From assembly GCA_934317005.1 (NCBI GenBank), contig CAKREB010000015.1, positions 11,049 to 75,048 of the forward strand: DNA of 64,000 bases, in the 5' to 3' direction. How positions within the stretch are numbered: position 1 is the stretch's first letter; the number at the start of each line of letters is the position of its first letter. This document shows, in pieces, positions 37,401-45,642 of this stretch. The notes under the pieces were generated by a model. It was given only the letters and a program-made list of their open reading frames with translations, searched no databases and was not told the DNA's origin. The stretch comes from an uncultured Lachnospiraceae bacterium. Lineage in GTDB: Bacteria > Bacillota > Clostridia > Lachnospirales > Lachnospiraceae. A program made the translations under genes and the position numbers.

Positions 37401-38017
37401 TGCTTACGGAACTCTTCTACTGCATCCATTGGGCACATTTCTTTCAGATCTTCATAATCCCACTTTTCAATCTTCTGAATCTCATGAGATGTACGGAAAC
37501 CATCAAAGAAGTTGATGAATGGAACTTTTCCTTCTAATGCTGCTAAATGAGCAACCGGACTTAAGTCCATAACTTCCTGTGGATTTGTTTCAGCTAACAT
37601 AGCGAAACCAGTCTGACGACAGGCATAAACATCACTATGATCACCAAAGATATTTAATGCATGTGTAGATACAGTACGTGCAGATACATCGAATACACAA
37701 GGTAACTGCTCACCTGCGATCTTATACATGTTAGGAATCATAAGAAGAAGTCCCTGAGATGCTGTAAATGTAGTTGTCATCGCACCTGCTGCGAGGGAAC
37801 CATGAACAGTACCGGCTGCACCAGCCTCAGACTCCATTTCTACAACCTTAACTGTGCTACCAAAAATGTTCTTCTGTCCTGCTGCTGCCCACTGATCTAC
37901 AGAGTCAGCCATTGGGCTTGAAGGTGTGATAGGATAGATACCTGCTACTTCTGTGTACGCATATGCAACATGAGCTGCGGCGGTATTACCATCCATTGAT
38001 TGTTTAGCTCTAGCCAT
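34463..38017 (-). CDS. nifJ: Pyruvate:ferredoxin (flavodoxin) oxidoreductase
   Basis: 1184 aa single-chain PFOR. Oxidises pyruvate to acetyl-CoA and CO2, reducing ferredoxin. Domain order: pyrimidine-binding (AYTEVAGIYPITPSSPMAD), C-terminal transketolase-like, gamma domain (GLGGDGTVGANKNS), two 4Fe-4S clusters (CVQCNNCAFVC and CMGCGECITVC), and the TPP domain (FSGSCAGCAETSY, GGDGWAYDIGFGGLDH, DTEMYSNTGGQ). MARAKQSMDGN at 38017 follows AAGGAGGA. Monocistronic with a strong promoter; codon use is strongly biased, as expected for an abundant enzyme. Confidence 0.98.
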   Translation of the reverse strand: MARAKQSMDGNTAAAHVAYAYTEVAGIYPITPSSPMADSVDQWAAAGQKNIFGSTVKVVEMESEAGAAGTVHGSLAAGAMTTTFTASQGLLLMIPNMYKIAGEQLPCVFDVSARTVSTHALNIFGDHSDVYACRQTGFAMLAETNPQEVMDLSPVAHLAALEGKVPFINFFDGFRTSHEIQKIEKWDYEDLKEMCPMDAVEEFRKHALNPEHPAARGSHENGDVFFQHREACNKAYDALPAVVEKYMKKVNEKLGTNYDLFNYYGAPDADRVIVAMGSFCDVIEEVIDYLTAKGEKVGLIKVRLYRPWSSEAILKVLPKTAKKVAVLDRTKEPGSLGDPLYLDVAATLREAGLNDIILTGGRYGLGSKDTPPSSAFAIYKELEKDAPKARFTVGIVDDVTNLSLPEVKPAPITSAPGTKECKFWGLGGDGTVGANKNSTKIIGDHTDKYIQAYFQYDSKKTGGVTISHLRFGDNPIKSPYYINQADFVACHNPAYVIQGMKMVQDVKPGGVFMINCQWSDEELDKHLNAEAKKYIADNNIQLYTINAIDKAIEIGMGKRTNTILQSAFFKLADVMPIDQAVEYMKQAAKKSYSKKGDAVVEMNYKAIDAGVDAVHKVEVPASWSNPEADAPAKEIQGRPEVVKLVKDLLEPISKMDGDSLPVSAFVENPDGQFETGASAYEKRGTAVTVPVWDPESCVQCNNCAFVCSHATIRPFLLSEDEVKAAPSNIKLADTKPKAGEYKFTMSVSPLDCMGCGECITVCPAAEKGAIKMVPQESQAAEQPVFDYLVANVGKKDSGFADNTPKGSQFNQPLLEFSGSCAGCAETSYARLVTQLFGEQMYISNATGCSSIWGNPAATSPYTVNKDSKKGPAWSNSLFEDNAEHGLGMYVGQKYLRDQAIELVKEIGASDKASAELKAAIDKYLETKDDTKANAPATEALVAELEKCGCDKSKEVLAKKDYLSKKSVWIFGGDGWAYDIGFGGLDHVLASGENVNVMVFDTEMYSNTGGQASKASNIGEVCQFAAAGKEVGKKSLSEIAMSYGYVYVAQIALGANPAQAVKAIAEAEAYNGPSLIIGYAPCELHGIAKGGMNHCQDEMKKAVKAGYWNLFSFNPELKAEGKNPFTFASEKQTDFDGYQDFLNNEARYTRLIKPFPERAEKLFKESEEAAKARFEHLQKLVELYK

Positions 38018-38055
38018 TTTTGTAAATTCCTCCTTAAATTTGAATTCTTGAAAAT

Positions 38056-38084
38056 ATTTTATCACTTACGAGAAGAAAAGTAAA
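38056..38084 (-). promoter_or_regulatory. Promoter of PFOR gene
   Basis: Minus-strand TTTACT (38079-38084), 17-bp spacer, TAAAAT (38056-38061), about 40 bp before the start codon. Confidence 0.75.
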
Positions 38085-38251
38085 GGAATGAGAATGGATT
38101 TTTGTCGACTTTTGCCACCCTTTTATAAAAATTTTATAACTAAAAAAAGTACAAAAAATATTGATAAAATCCATTCTCTACGCTTTCTTAGTCCAAGTCT
38201 TTCCTTTCCCTGTTTCTGCAAATATGCTTCTTAACTATTGCGATCTGACCT

Positions 38252-39421
38252 TTAAGAGAGCATTGCATCTGCAAGTTCTTCCAGTGCCGGAATGTCAGAC
38301 TGCTTTAAAGTAGACTTAATCGTAACGACAGGCTCTGCGATTGTAATATCCTTCATCGTTTCTAAGATTCCCTTCATCGTTCTTGCTGCTGTCGGTGCCC
38401 AGGAACCATTCTCTACGAGTCCCACCTTACGCTTTTGGTATGCCTTGCTCTGCAAATGATGCAGGAAATCCTGCATGCATGGGAATACACCGGCATCATA
38501 GCTGGCAGCAGCAAGGATCATGCGGTCATAGCGGAATGCATCTTCTATCACTTCTGCCATATCTTCCCTTGCCAGATCACTGACAACTACCTTCTCTGCT
38601 CCCTTATCCCTTAATATCTGCGCCAGCTTTTCGGCAGCATGTCCCGTGTTTCCATGAATGGAAGCATAGGCGATCAAAATTCCTTTATCCTCTGGCTGAT
38701 AGCTGCTCCATGTCTGATATAATCCCAGATAATATCCAAGATTCTCCTTTAAAACCGGTCCATGAAGAGGACAGATTGTCTGAATATCCAAAGCAGATGC
38801 CTTTTTCAGAAGAGTCTGTACCGGTGCGCCATATTTGCCAACGATATTAAAATAATATCTGCGTGCTTCGCATGCCCAGTCGTCTTCCCCCTCTGTCTTT
38901 GACAGTGCACCGAATTTTCCAAATCCATCTGCCGAGAAAAGAATCTTTTCCTTGCTTTCATAGCTTACCATAACTTCCGGCCAGTGAACCATCGGAGCCA
39001 TCACAAATGTCAGCTCATGCTCTCCTAACGATAAGCTGTCGCCTTCTTTTACGGTCAGAGTACGTCCCTCTAATGGGAAATCAAAAAATTGTGGCAACAT
39101 GGCAAATGTCTTTGCATTTCCTACTAATGTCACCTCCGGGAACAGTTCTACAAGTCTTGCAATGCTTCCGGCATGATCCGGCTCAAGATGCTGTACAACC
39201 AGATAATCCACCTTTCTTCCATCCAATGCTTTCATCAGATTTTCTTCCCACTGCTTCATACCGCGCTTATCTACGGTGTCCATCAGTGCCACCTTCTCAT
39301 CTAAAATCAGATAGGAATTATAGGATACTCCCTCCGGCACCACATACTGACTTTCAAATAAGTCAATCGTAGTATCATCTACACCAATATACTTTACTGC
39401 ATCTGAAATTGTTACACTCAT
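38252..39421 (-). CDS. Flavodiiron protein (A-type flavoprotein)
   Basis: 389 aa. N-terminal beta-lactamase-like diiron domain with the ligand motif HLEPDHAGS, later NAKTFAML and APMVHWPEVM, then a flavodoxin domain from about residue 250 (ILIAYASIHGNTGHAAE). Reduces O2 to water and/or NO to N2O using rubredoxin or coenzyme electrons, protecting anaerobes. AAAGGAG precedes the ATG. It lies just upstream of the oxygen-sensitive PFOR gene, which it could protect; the two have separate promoters. The 314-bp gap 39422-39735 holds this gene's and the aroF promoter. Confidence 0.95.
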   Translation of the reverse strand: MSVTISDAVKYIGVDDTTIDLFESQYVVPEGVSYNSYLILDEKVALMDTVDKRGMKQWEENLMKALDGRKVDYLVVQHLEPDHAGSIARLVELFPEVTLVGNAKTFAMLPQFFDFPLEGRTLTVKEGDSLSLGEHELTFVMAPMVHWPEVMVSYESKEKILFSADGFGKFGALSKTEGEDDWACEARRYYFNIVGKYGAPVQTLLKKASALDIQTICPLHGPVLKENLGYYLGLYQTWSSYQPEDKGILIAYASIHGNTGHAAEKLAQILRDKGAEKVVVSDLAREDMAEVIEDAFRYDRMILAAASYDAGVFPCMQDFLHHLQSKAYQKRKVGLVENGSWAPTAARTMKGILETMKDITIAEPVVTIKSTLKQSDIPALEELADAMLS

Positions 39422-39590
39422 TCTGCATTCTCCTTTCTCTTTTGACTCAGCTAATGTTTTACTGAGGAAATAGTATCACAGAATTTTCAAAAAAGAAATA
39501 GATGCGCCCATGTATTATAGAAATTTTATTTTTTCTGCTTTGTATTCCCATTTATATAGGTAGAAATCCATTTAAAAACGGCAAATAGTC

Positions 39591-39619
39591 TTGACGCAGT
39601 ATCATTTTTATCCTACAAT
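39591..39619 (+). promoter_or_regulatory. Promoter of DAHP synthase gene
   Basis: TTGACG (39591-39596), 17-bp spacer, TACAAT (39614-39619). The leader of about 110 nt contains a stem-loop against the ribosome binding site. Confidence 0.82.
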
Positions 39620-39653
39620 AGGAAACTGTGTAATTATATGCACAAAATAAAAT

Positions 39654-39721
39654 TGTCTAATGGCTCGCATATTCTTATCATTCTTAAGATAAAAGAACGA
39701 ACATAGCGATAAAATTAGACA
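39654..39721 (+). promoter_or_regulatory. Leader stem-loop upstream of DAHP synthase gene
   Basis: Outer arms TGTCTAAT (39654-39661) and ATTAGACA (39714-39721) enclose an inner hairpin with TCTTATC/GATAA-type arms. The right arm ends 4 nt before GGAGG. No T run follows, so it is not a terminator; possible translational control. No leader peptide rich in aromatic residues was found. Confidence 0.45.
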
Positions 39722-39735
39722 GAACGGAGGAAAAA

Positions 39736-40764
39736 ATGGGCGTAACCTATGTAAAAGAAGTAATGTCACCGGAAGAGCTTCTGAGTGAATACGCATTACC
39801 AGAAGCGCATAAACAGTTAAAAGCACAAAGAGATCAGGAGATTGCCAAAGTCTTTACCGGTGAATCCGATAAATTTTTAGTTATTATTGGTCCTTGTTCT
39901 GCAGACAATGAAGATTCTGTCTGCGACTATATCAGCCGCCTTGTAAAAGTTCAGGATAAAGTAAAGGATAAGATCATTATCATTCCTCGTATCTATACAA
40001 ATAAACCTAGAACAACCGGAAAAGGATATAAAGGAATTGTTCATCAGCCTGACCCTGAGAAGGCTCCGGATCTTCTCGAAGGTCTGATTGCCATGAGAAA
40101 GATGCACCTTCGTGCCATCTCAGAATCACACCTTTTTGCAGCCGATGAAATGCTTTATCCGGAAAACTGGCCTTATGTAGCCGATATCCTTTCTTACGTT
40201 GCCGTTGGTGCACGTTCTGTAGAGGATCAGCAGCATCGTTTGACAATAAGCGGTATCGACATCCCTTGTGGTATGAAAAATCCAACCAGCGGAACTTTGA
40301 GTATCATGTTGAACTCCTGCATCGCAGCACAGGCAAGTCAGACATTTATGTACCGTGGCTGGGAAGTCCGCACAGACGGCAATCCACTTACACACACCAT
40401 TCTTCGTGGTGCTGTCAACAAGCACGACCAGTCTCTTCCAAACTACCACTATGAAGATTTACAGCTTCTTTTAGAACTGTATAATAACCTTGATCTGAAG
40501 AATCCTGCATGTATCGTTGATGCCAACCATGCAAACTCTAACAAGTGCTACTATGAACAGCCTCGTATCGTATCTGAGGTACTTCATAGCCGTAAGGTTT
40601 CTAACGACATCCGCAATCTGGTAAAGGGTGTTATGGTAGAAAGCTATATCGAACCGGGTAATCAGAAGATCAGTGACCATATTTATGGAAAGTCTATCAC
40701 CGATCCTTGTCTCGGCTGGGCTGAAAGTGAAAAGCTGATCTACGATATTGCAGATGCTCTGTAA
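39736..40764 (+). CDS. 3-deoxy-7-phosphoheptulonate synthase
   Basis: 342 aa, class I (AroG/AroF-type). Condenses PEP and erythrose-4-phosphate at the entry of the shikimate pathway. Motifs: VIIGPCSADNED, RIYTNKPRTTGKGYKG, ARSVEDQQHR, GMKNPTSGT, DANHANSNK and MVESYIEPGNQ. GGAGG precedes the ATG. The E. coli-like N-terminal arm suggests feedback control by an aromatic amino acid, which one cannot be told. Monocistronic; no other aro genes nearby. Confidence 0.96.
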   Translation: MGVTYVKEVMSPEELLSEYALPEAHKQLKAQRDQEIAKVFTGESDKFLVIIGPCSADNEDSVCDYISRLVKVQDKVKDKIIIIPRIYTNKPRTTGKGYKGIVHQPDPEKAPDLLEGLIAMRKMHLRAISESHLFAADEMLYPENWPYVADILSYVAVGARSVEDQQHRLTISGIDIPCGMKNPTSGTLSIMLNSCIAAQASQTFMYRGWEVRTDGNPLTHTILRGAVNKHDQSLPNYHYEDLQLLLELYNNLDLKNPACIVDANHANSNKCYYEQPRIVSEVLHSRKVSNDIRNLVKGVMVESYIEPGNQKISDHIYGKSITDPCLGWAESEKLIYDIADAL

Positions 40765-40809
40765 TTAACAATCAGACACTTGCTGATACTGATACAAAAA
40801 TATCTATTT

Positions 40810-40850
40810 AATAAAACAGGGACAACAATTTACGTTGCCCCTGTTTTATT
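40810..40850. terminator. Bidirectional terminator between aroF-type and sulP genes
   Basis: Stem AATAAAACAGGG / CCCTGTTTTATT extended by a CAAC/GTTG inner stem. It lies between the convergent stops at 40764 and 40866 and can serve both. Confidence 0.8.
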
Positions 40851-40865
40851 AAATAGAAAAAGCAC

Positions 40866-43007
40866 TTAACGCAGCTTTCTCTCCCATTCATGCAGTTTTT
40901 TCAACGCCTCCGGATTTTGCTTTTCCAAACGCTTCTCCAGCTTAACGCGATACTTTTCTAACTTCTCTAAAACTTCCGGATTATCATGACGCAGCTGCTC
41001 TCTGATCTTGCGTCTGCGCTTTTCTAACAATTCTAATATGATTGCCTTATTCTGCTGCTTCGACAACTGCTCCGGAAGCTCATCCATGTGCAGTTCCATA
41101 CGACGCAAAAACTCATCCTCATCAATCGCACCAAAGTGTTTCCACGTGGCAAGATAATGCTCCAGACCTTCTTCTGCCAACTCTTCTAACTCAGGAAGCT
41201 CATGAATATGTTTGATTACATAGTGCACCTGCTTTTCAATCTGATTAACCGTGTCATCACCAAATGCCCACGCAAATTCTTCCAACGTATTTTCTGCTTC
41301 TGCAGAAATACTCTGAATCCGCTGACGCTCTCTGTCATCCAGTCCTTCTAACTCATACGGTTCGACAATTCCTGCATCATGTAACGCTGCTGTGATGGTT
41401 CGACGCACATGCCCCTCTTCGATCAGATGACCGATTCCAAGCTTACGCATTTTCTCATTAACCGAACCCTTATGCTCTGTTATGTAAAACTGTATTCCTC
41501 TGTCTGTCATATTCTTTGCCATAAGCTCAAGACGGTCTGCAGCAGTGATGTCAAGATCTGTCATAGCTCTTGCGTCAACGATCACAACTTTTGTGTCTTC
41601 CTTAAGTGCTGCTTCTATATCTTCCTGAAACGTCTTAATATTTGCAAAAAACAGACTTTCGCTAAACTGATAGATGATAACCCCACGGATAGGAAAAGCA
41701 TGATGATTCCTTTTCAGATCATAAAAATTATCCTTTCCGGGCATCACTCCCAAAAATGTTCTCGGCGGATTCGTCTGTTGTAAGATTACTGCAACAAATG
41801 ACAAAACAATACCGATAATAACACCATAGATCGTACCCAGAATCAAAACACCCAGAAACGCCGCCACAAAAATGTAAAATTCGTTGCGGCTGACCCGAAA
41901 AAGACGCTTTGCCAGATGAAACTCAACTACCTTTAGTAATGCAGAAATGACAATCGCCGTCAGAACCGGAACAGGCAGATACCCGATAAATCCGGTACCA
42001 AACAGCAATAAAACCGTCATTGCACAGGCAGCTACAATAGAAACCATCTGCGTCTTTCCACCGTATTGATCATTCATCGATGTTCTTGAAATGCTTCCAT
42101 TGACCGGACAGCATCCCGTTAAAGCTGCTGAAATATTTCCTGCTGCGCATGCCAATATCTCCCGGTTATCATCAATCTTATAACCGTTTTGAAAGGCAAA
42201 ATTATTTTCTGACAAAAGGGTTTCTGCCATAACTACAATCGCTACCATCAAGCCTCTTCCGATCACATGGCTAAAATCAATTCCGGAAAAATCAAATTTC
42301 ATGAGAGCCGGCAGTCCGTTTTCTACTTGTGATAACAGACGCACTCCATAGGCATCCACGTGACAAAGCTTTGTCAAACACACACCGGTCACCATGATTA
42401 CCAGTGCCATTGGAAATTTGGGCATAATCTTTCCGGACAGCAGAATAATCGCAAGAGCTGCCACGCCAAGCACAACAGAAAGAACATTGATATGCTGCAG
42501 TGCCTCCCATATATGTTCTAATAATTCAAACAGTTCACCCGAACCCGAAGTACTTCCTAACACTTTAGGAATCTGCATCAAAATAATCGTAGTTGCGATT
42601 CCGCTGATAAAGCCTCCCATCACCGGTGTAGAAATGTAATCCACCATCTTTCCTGCTTTTAAAAAATAAAATAACAGAAGCCACAGTCCTGCAAACAACG
42701 CAATCATCGGAACATACTGCATGGCTTTTTCTGATCCCGGCGAAATTCCCAGCGTCACAAGTGCCGCGCCAACAATCGCCGCCGGTGCTGCATCTACTCC
42801 GAAAATAAACTGCGGCGATGTGGAAAACAACGCAAAAAACAGAATCGGAAGCAGCGAACCATATAATCCATAGACAGCCGGAAGACCGGACACCTCTGCA
42901 TATCCCATAGAAATCGGAATAGATACCGCTGCGATAATAATTCCTGCAAAAATATCCTTTGCCAGATATTCCTTTTTATAACCTCGAATAGTTTGAAACA
43001 GCTTCAT
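40866..43007 (-). CDS. SulP-family anion transporter with STAS domain and long tail
   Basis: 713 aa. The membrane domain (residues about 15-420) has about a dozen hydrophobic helices and SulP signatures (DIFAGIIIAAVSIPISMGYAEVSGLP; GCCPVNGSISRTSMN). A STAS domain follows (about 440-555; VVIVDARAMTDLDITAADRL). The last 150 residues are an unusual, highly charged helical tail with related units (NPEVLEKLEKYRVKLEKRL, NPEALKKLHEWERKLR). Substrate could be sulfate, bicarbonate or another anion; no sulfate-assimilation genes are near. Confidence 0.93.
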   Translation of the reverse strand: MKLFQTIRGYKKEYLAKDIFAGIIIAAVSIPISMGYAEVSGLPAVYGLYGSLLPILFFALFSTSPQFIFGVDAAPAAIVGAALVTLGISPGSEKAMQYVPMIALFAGLWLLLFYFLKAGKMVDYISTPVMGGFISGIATTIILMQIPKVLGSTSGSGELFELLEHIWEALQHINVLSVVLGVAALAIILLSGKIMPKFPMALVIMVTGVCLTKLCHVDAYGVRLLSQVENGLPALMKFDFSGIDFSHVIGRGLMVAIVVMAETLLSENNFAFQNGYKIDDNREILACAAGNISAALTGCCPVNGSISRTSMNDQYGGKTQMVSIVAACAMTVLLLFGTGFIGYLPVPVLTAIVISALLKVVEFHLAKRLFRVSRNEFYIFVAAFLGVLILGTIYGVIIGIVLSFVAVILQQTNPPRTFLGVMPGKDNFYDLKRNHHAFPIRGVIIYQFSESLFFANIKTFQEDIEAALKEDTKVVIVDARAMTDLDITAADRLELMAKNMTDRGIQFYITEHKGSVNEKMRKLGIGHLIEEGHVRRTITAALHDAGIVEPYELEGLDDRERQRIQSISAEAENTLEEFAWAFGDDTVNQIEKQVHYVIKHIHELPELEELAEEGLEHYLATWKHFGAIDEDEFLRRMELHMDELPEQLSKQQNKAIILELLEKRRRKIREQLRHDNPEVLEKLEKYRVKLEKRLEKQNPEALKKLHEWERKLR

Positions 43008-43057
43008 ACCTTCCCCCTTCTCTGTTCAACCAGACAAACGAATGCTGACACTACATC

Positions 43058-43933
43058 CTACAGCTGCTCTTTGATTTTCTCACAAATAATCTCTGTCTTA
43101 GTTAAATCAATCTTATCTTCCTCTAAGATCAAGGTTTCAATCTCATCTGCACAAATCTTTCCTCCAAGCGGATTCTTTACACTGTCAATCTTTCCCTGAA
43201 TCTTAGCGTCTACCGTAGAATACTCAAAAGCAAGTGTCGTATTTAACAGCTTACAGTTTTCCATCACAAGATTTTCAATATAACACATTCCCTGCAAGCT
43301 CTCAATCGTACAGTTAATTAACGTCAGATTTTTTGCATTCCAGCCAAGATATTCTCCGGAAATGAAAGAATCATACACTGTCACGTTTTCTGTATTCCAA
43401 AATGCATCCTTTGAAAGCATTTTCGCATGATGGATCTCAACATTTTTTGCCCCATCAAAGGAATAGTTTCCTGCCAGTTCAAAATCCTGAATCTTCATGT
43501 TCTGACAGTTCATGGCAAAATAATCTCCCTTTGCCATGACTCCATTCATGGTAACATCTTCACAATGCCAGAGAGTTTCTTCTGCATTAGGCAGCATCAC
43601 ATGTTGCAGAGAGAGATTTTTACAACGTCTGAAGTTTTTAGGTGCATCAATTAGGGCATCCTGAATCGTTACATTTTCTGTATACCAGACACCTGCTCTT
43701 GCCATCTCAGCCCATGTACAGTCCTTTGCAGTCACATTTTTTGTATACCACAACGGATACTTCCATTGAAACATGCTGTTTTTCATCGCGATATCGCTGC
43801 TTTCTTTTAATGGAGATTCTCCTTCCCCAAAAACAGTTTTCTCAATCTCTAAATGATCTTCTCCAAACAGCGGACGCTCTCCTGTGAAATATCCCTGTAT
43901 AATCTTTTTATTTTCCTTTGTATTGTTCTTCAT
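43058..43933 (-). CDS. DUF3737-family protein (predicted beta-helix)
   Basis: 291 aa. Recognised by FGEGESPLKES and repeating units such as WYTENVTIQDALI, WNTENVTVYDSFISG and WNAKNLTLINCTIES, about 20 residues apart, typical of a right-handed parallel beta-helix. No signal peptide, so cytoplasmic. Function unknown. AAAGAGG precedes the ATG. It is 50 bp upstream of the SulP gene on the same strand (the SulP gene is downstream), so the two may be cotranscribed. Confidence 0.88.
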   Translation of the reverse strand: MKNNTKENKKIIQGYFTGERPLFGEDHLEIEKTVFGEGESPLKESSDIAMKNSMFQWKYPLWYTKNVTAKDCTWAEMARAGVWYTENVTIQDALIDAPKNFRRCKNLSLQHVMLPNAEETLWHCEDVTMNGVMAKGDYFAMNCQNMKIQDFELAGNYSFDGAKNVEIHHAKMLSKDAFWNTENVTVYDSFISGEYLGWNAKNLTLINCTIESLQGMCYIENLVMENCKLLNTTLAFEYSTVDAKIQGKIDSVKNPLGGKICADEIETLILEEDKIDLTKTEIICEKIKEQL

Positions 43934-44068
43934 CTAAAACCTCTTTTCTGTATCTGTTTATTCCCCTTACCGCCAAATACACGTAATATCATAATACGCT
44001 TTTTCAAAATAGTCTATACTTTTTCAAAATACTCTATACTTTTCCAAAGGATTACGTTAAAATCTAAC

Positions 44069-44096
44069 ACCAATCTGTTTTCTGCTGCATAAGATG
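44069..44096 (+). promoter_or_regulatory. Candidate sigma-K promoter of dpaAB
   Basis: ACC (44069-44071), 16-bp spacer, CATAAGATG (44088-44096), matching the sigma-K pattern AC-N16-CATANNNTA in all but the last base. Start codon 44 bp downstream. Fits mother-cell expression of dipicolinate synthase; no good sigma-A promoter competes. Confidence 0.55.
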
Positions 44097-44139
44097 TTAC
44101 TAACCATATATACTTTCCATTTCAGGTAGGAGGAATTTT

Positions 44140-44949
44140 ATGCAAACAGACTCTTCTCTTGAAACAGATCGCCGACAGCAATATCTTATCGCATCATTTA
44201 TGCGCAGTGGTTATCCTGTCATTCTTGCCAAAGATGCCTCTGCACTTGATCTGACTGCTTCCAGTGTTTCGGAAACCGATCATAAAATCCTTGTATTACT
44301 GCCAATCCCCGCCACTGCATCTCTGCTAAAGGAGCTACAGGGCACACTTCATTCCAATCATATTGTTTTAGGCGGCAATCTTCCAAAGGATTTTACAAAT
44401 TTTTGCGTTTCCAGAAAAATCTCTTATATTGACTACTTTAAATATCCTGAAATCGCACTTCAAAATGCTGTAGCTACCGCCGAAGGTGCTATCTGCAATG
44501 CCATACAGCTAAGCTGCTTTAATCTGCAGGGCAGTCATGCACTGGTCATAGGCTTTGGCAAATGCGGTGAGATCCTTGCCGACAAACTGGCCGGTATGAA
44601 ATGCCACGTTTCGGTTTCTACGCGGGATTCCATTGCCAAAGCTCGTGCGGTATCATATGGTTACACTCTGTTTGCCAAAGATTCTTATCAGGATTGTGAC
44701 CTGATTTTTAATACTGCCCCGGCACTTGTAATCACTCCCAAAGTCATTGACCGGCTAAAAAGTGACACTGTTATCATTGACATCGCATCAAGTCCCGGCG
44801 GAACTGATTTTAACTACTGCCTAAAAAAAGGAATCACCGCAAAGCACTGTCCCGGTCTTCCCGGACGATTTTCTCCGAAAACTTCTGCCGAAATTCTTTT
44901 GGAGCACATTCAGGATAAAGTGGCAGAACTTTATTTTTCCCAAAATTGA
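44140..44949 (+). CDS. dpaA: Dipicolinate synthase subunit A
   Basis: 269 aa (SpoVFA). With DpaB it converts a dihydrodipicolinate-pathway intermediate to dipicolinic acid, the calcium chelator of the spore core. Rossmann fold ALVIGFGKCGEILADKL (about 130-150), then DLIFNTAPALVIT and DIASSPGGTDFNYC, HCPGLPGRFSPKTSAEIL. TAGGAGGAA precedes the ATG. First of a two-gene operon with dpaB; made in the mother cell in known spore formers. Its presence argues that the organism can form spores. Confidence 0.93.
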   Translation: MQTDSSLETDRRQQYLIASFMRSGYPVILAKDASALDLTASSVSETDHKILVLLPIPATASLLKELQGTLHSNHIVLGGNLPKDFTNFCVSRKISYIDYFKYPEIALQNAVATAEGAICNAIQLSCFNLQGSHALVIGFGKCGEILADKLAGMKCHVSVSTRDSIAKARAVSYGYTLFAKDSYQDCDLIFNTAPALVITPKVIDRLKSDTVIIDIASSPGGTDFNYCLKKGITAKHCPGLPGRFSPKTSAEILLEHIQDKVAELYFSQN

Positions 44950-44952
44950 TGT

Positions 44953-45018
44953 CTGCGCGCACCAGACACCATTTTCTAAGCAGAGTACGGCATACTCTTT
45001 ATCAACAATGGTGCGCAG
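44953..45018 (+). other. Stem-loop between dpaA and dpaB
   Basis: Arms CTGCGCGCACCA and TGGTGCGCAG pair over 10 bp with a 2-nt bulge, enclosing AGAGTA/TACTCT. The right arm lies 4 nt before GAGG of dpaB. Similar hairpins abut several other start sites in the window (see findings). Confidence 0.65.
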
Positions 45019-45032
45019 AAATGAGGATTTCT

Positions 45033-45638
45033 ATGAATTCTATGGATAAGAAACTACAGACACCGGTCACTGTTGGATTTGCGATCACCGGTTCTTTTTG
45101 CACGTATAGTAAAATACTAGAGGTACTTTCTTCTATGGTTGAAAACGGTTTCCATGTTATTCCCATTTTTTCAGAACACAGCAGTTCCATGAATAACCGC
45201 TTCCACAAAGCCGATGATTTTGTCAAAAAAGTTCAGGAAATCACACATGAAAACGGAATTTTTACCATTCAGGAAGCGGAACCGATCGGCCCAAAGGGCT
45301 ATCTGGACGCTTTAGTCATCGCTCCCTGCACCGGAAACACTTTAGCAAAACTCTGTCACGGTATCACAGACACCACAGTCTTAATGGCAGCAAAGGCACA
45401 TCTTCGAAACGAAAAACCACTAGTCATTTCTGTATCAACAAATGATGCACTTGGCATCAACTTTAAAAATCTTGGACAGCTCATGAACATGAAAAATATA
45501 TACTTCGTTCCATTCGGGCAGGATAATTACTCACAAAAGACCAACTCCATGATCGCACACGTTTCCCTGATTCCTGAAACCGTTCTTGCAGCTCTTGACG
45601 GCAGACAGTTACAACCGGTCATTCGTTCACCGTTTTAA
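45033..45638 (+). CDS. dpaB: Dipicolinate synthase subunit B
   Basis: 201 aa (SpoVFB), a flavoprotein-like fold with GFAITGSFCTYSK, PIFSEHSSSMNNRF, LVIAPCTGNTLAKLCHGITDT, and KPLVISVSTNDALG. The reading frame is open from 44946, overlapping the dpaA stop, but the family begins near MNSMDKKL and GAGG lies 6 nt before the ATG at 45033. The 83-nt gap from dpaA holds a stem-loop. Works as a complex with DpaA. Confidence 0.93.
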   Translation: MNSMDKKLQTPVTVGFAITGSFCTYSKILEVLSSMVENGFHVIPIFSEHSSSMNNRFHKADDFVKKVQEITHENGIFTIQEAEPIGPKGYLDALVIAPCTGNTLAKLCHGITDTTVLMAAKAHLRNEKPLVISVSTNDALGINFKNLGQLMNMKNIYFVPFGQDNYSQKTNSMIAHVSLIPETVLAALDGRQLQPVIRSPF

Positions 45639-45642
45639 AAAA

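Noticed and set aside
44946..45638. dpaB starting at 44946, overlapping dpaA
   Set aside because: The extra 29 residues do not look like the family and no Shine-Dalgarno precedes that codon; GAGG and the family start support 45033.
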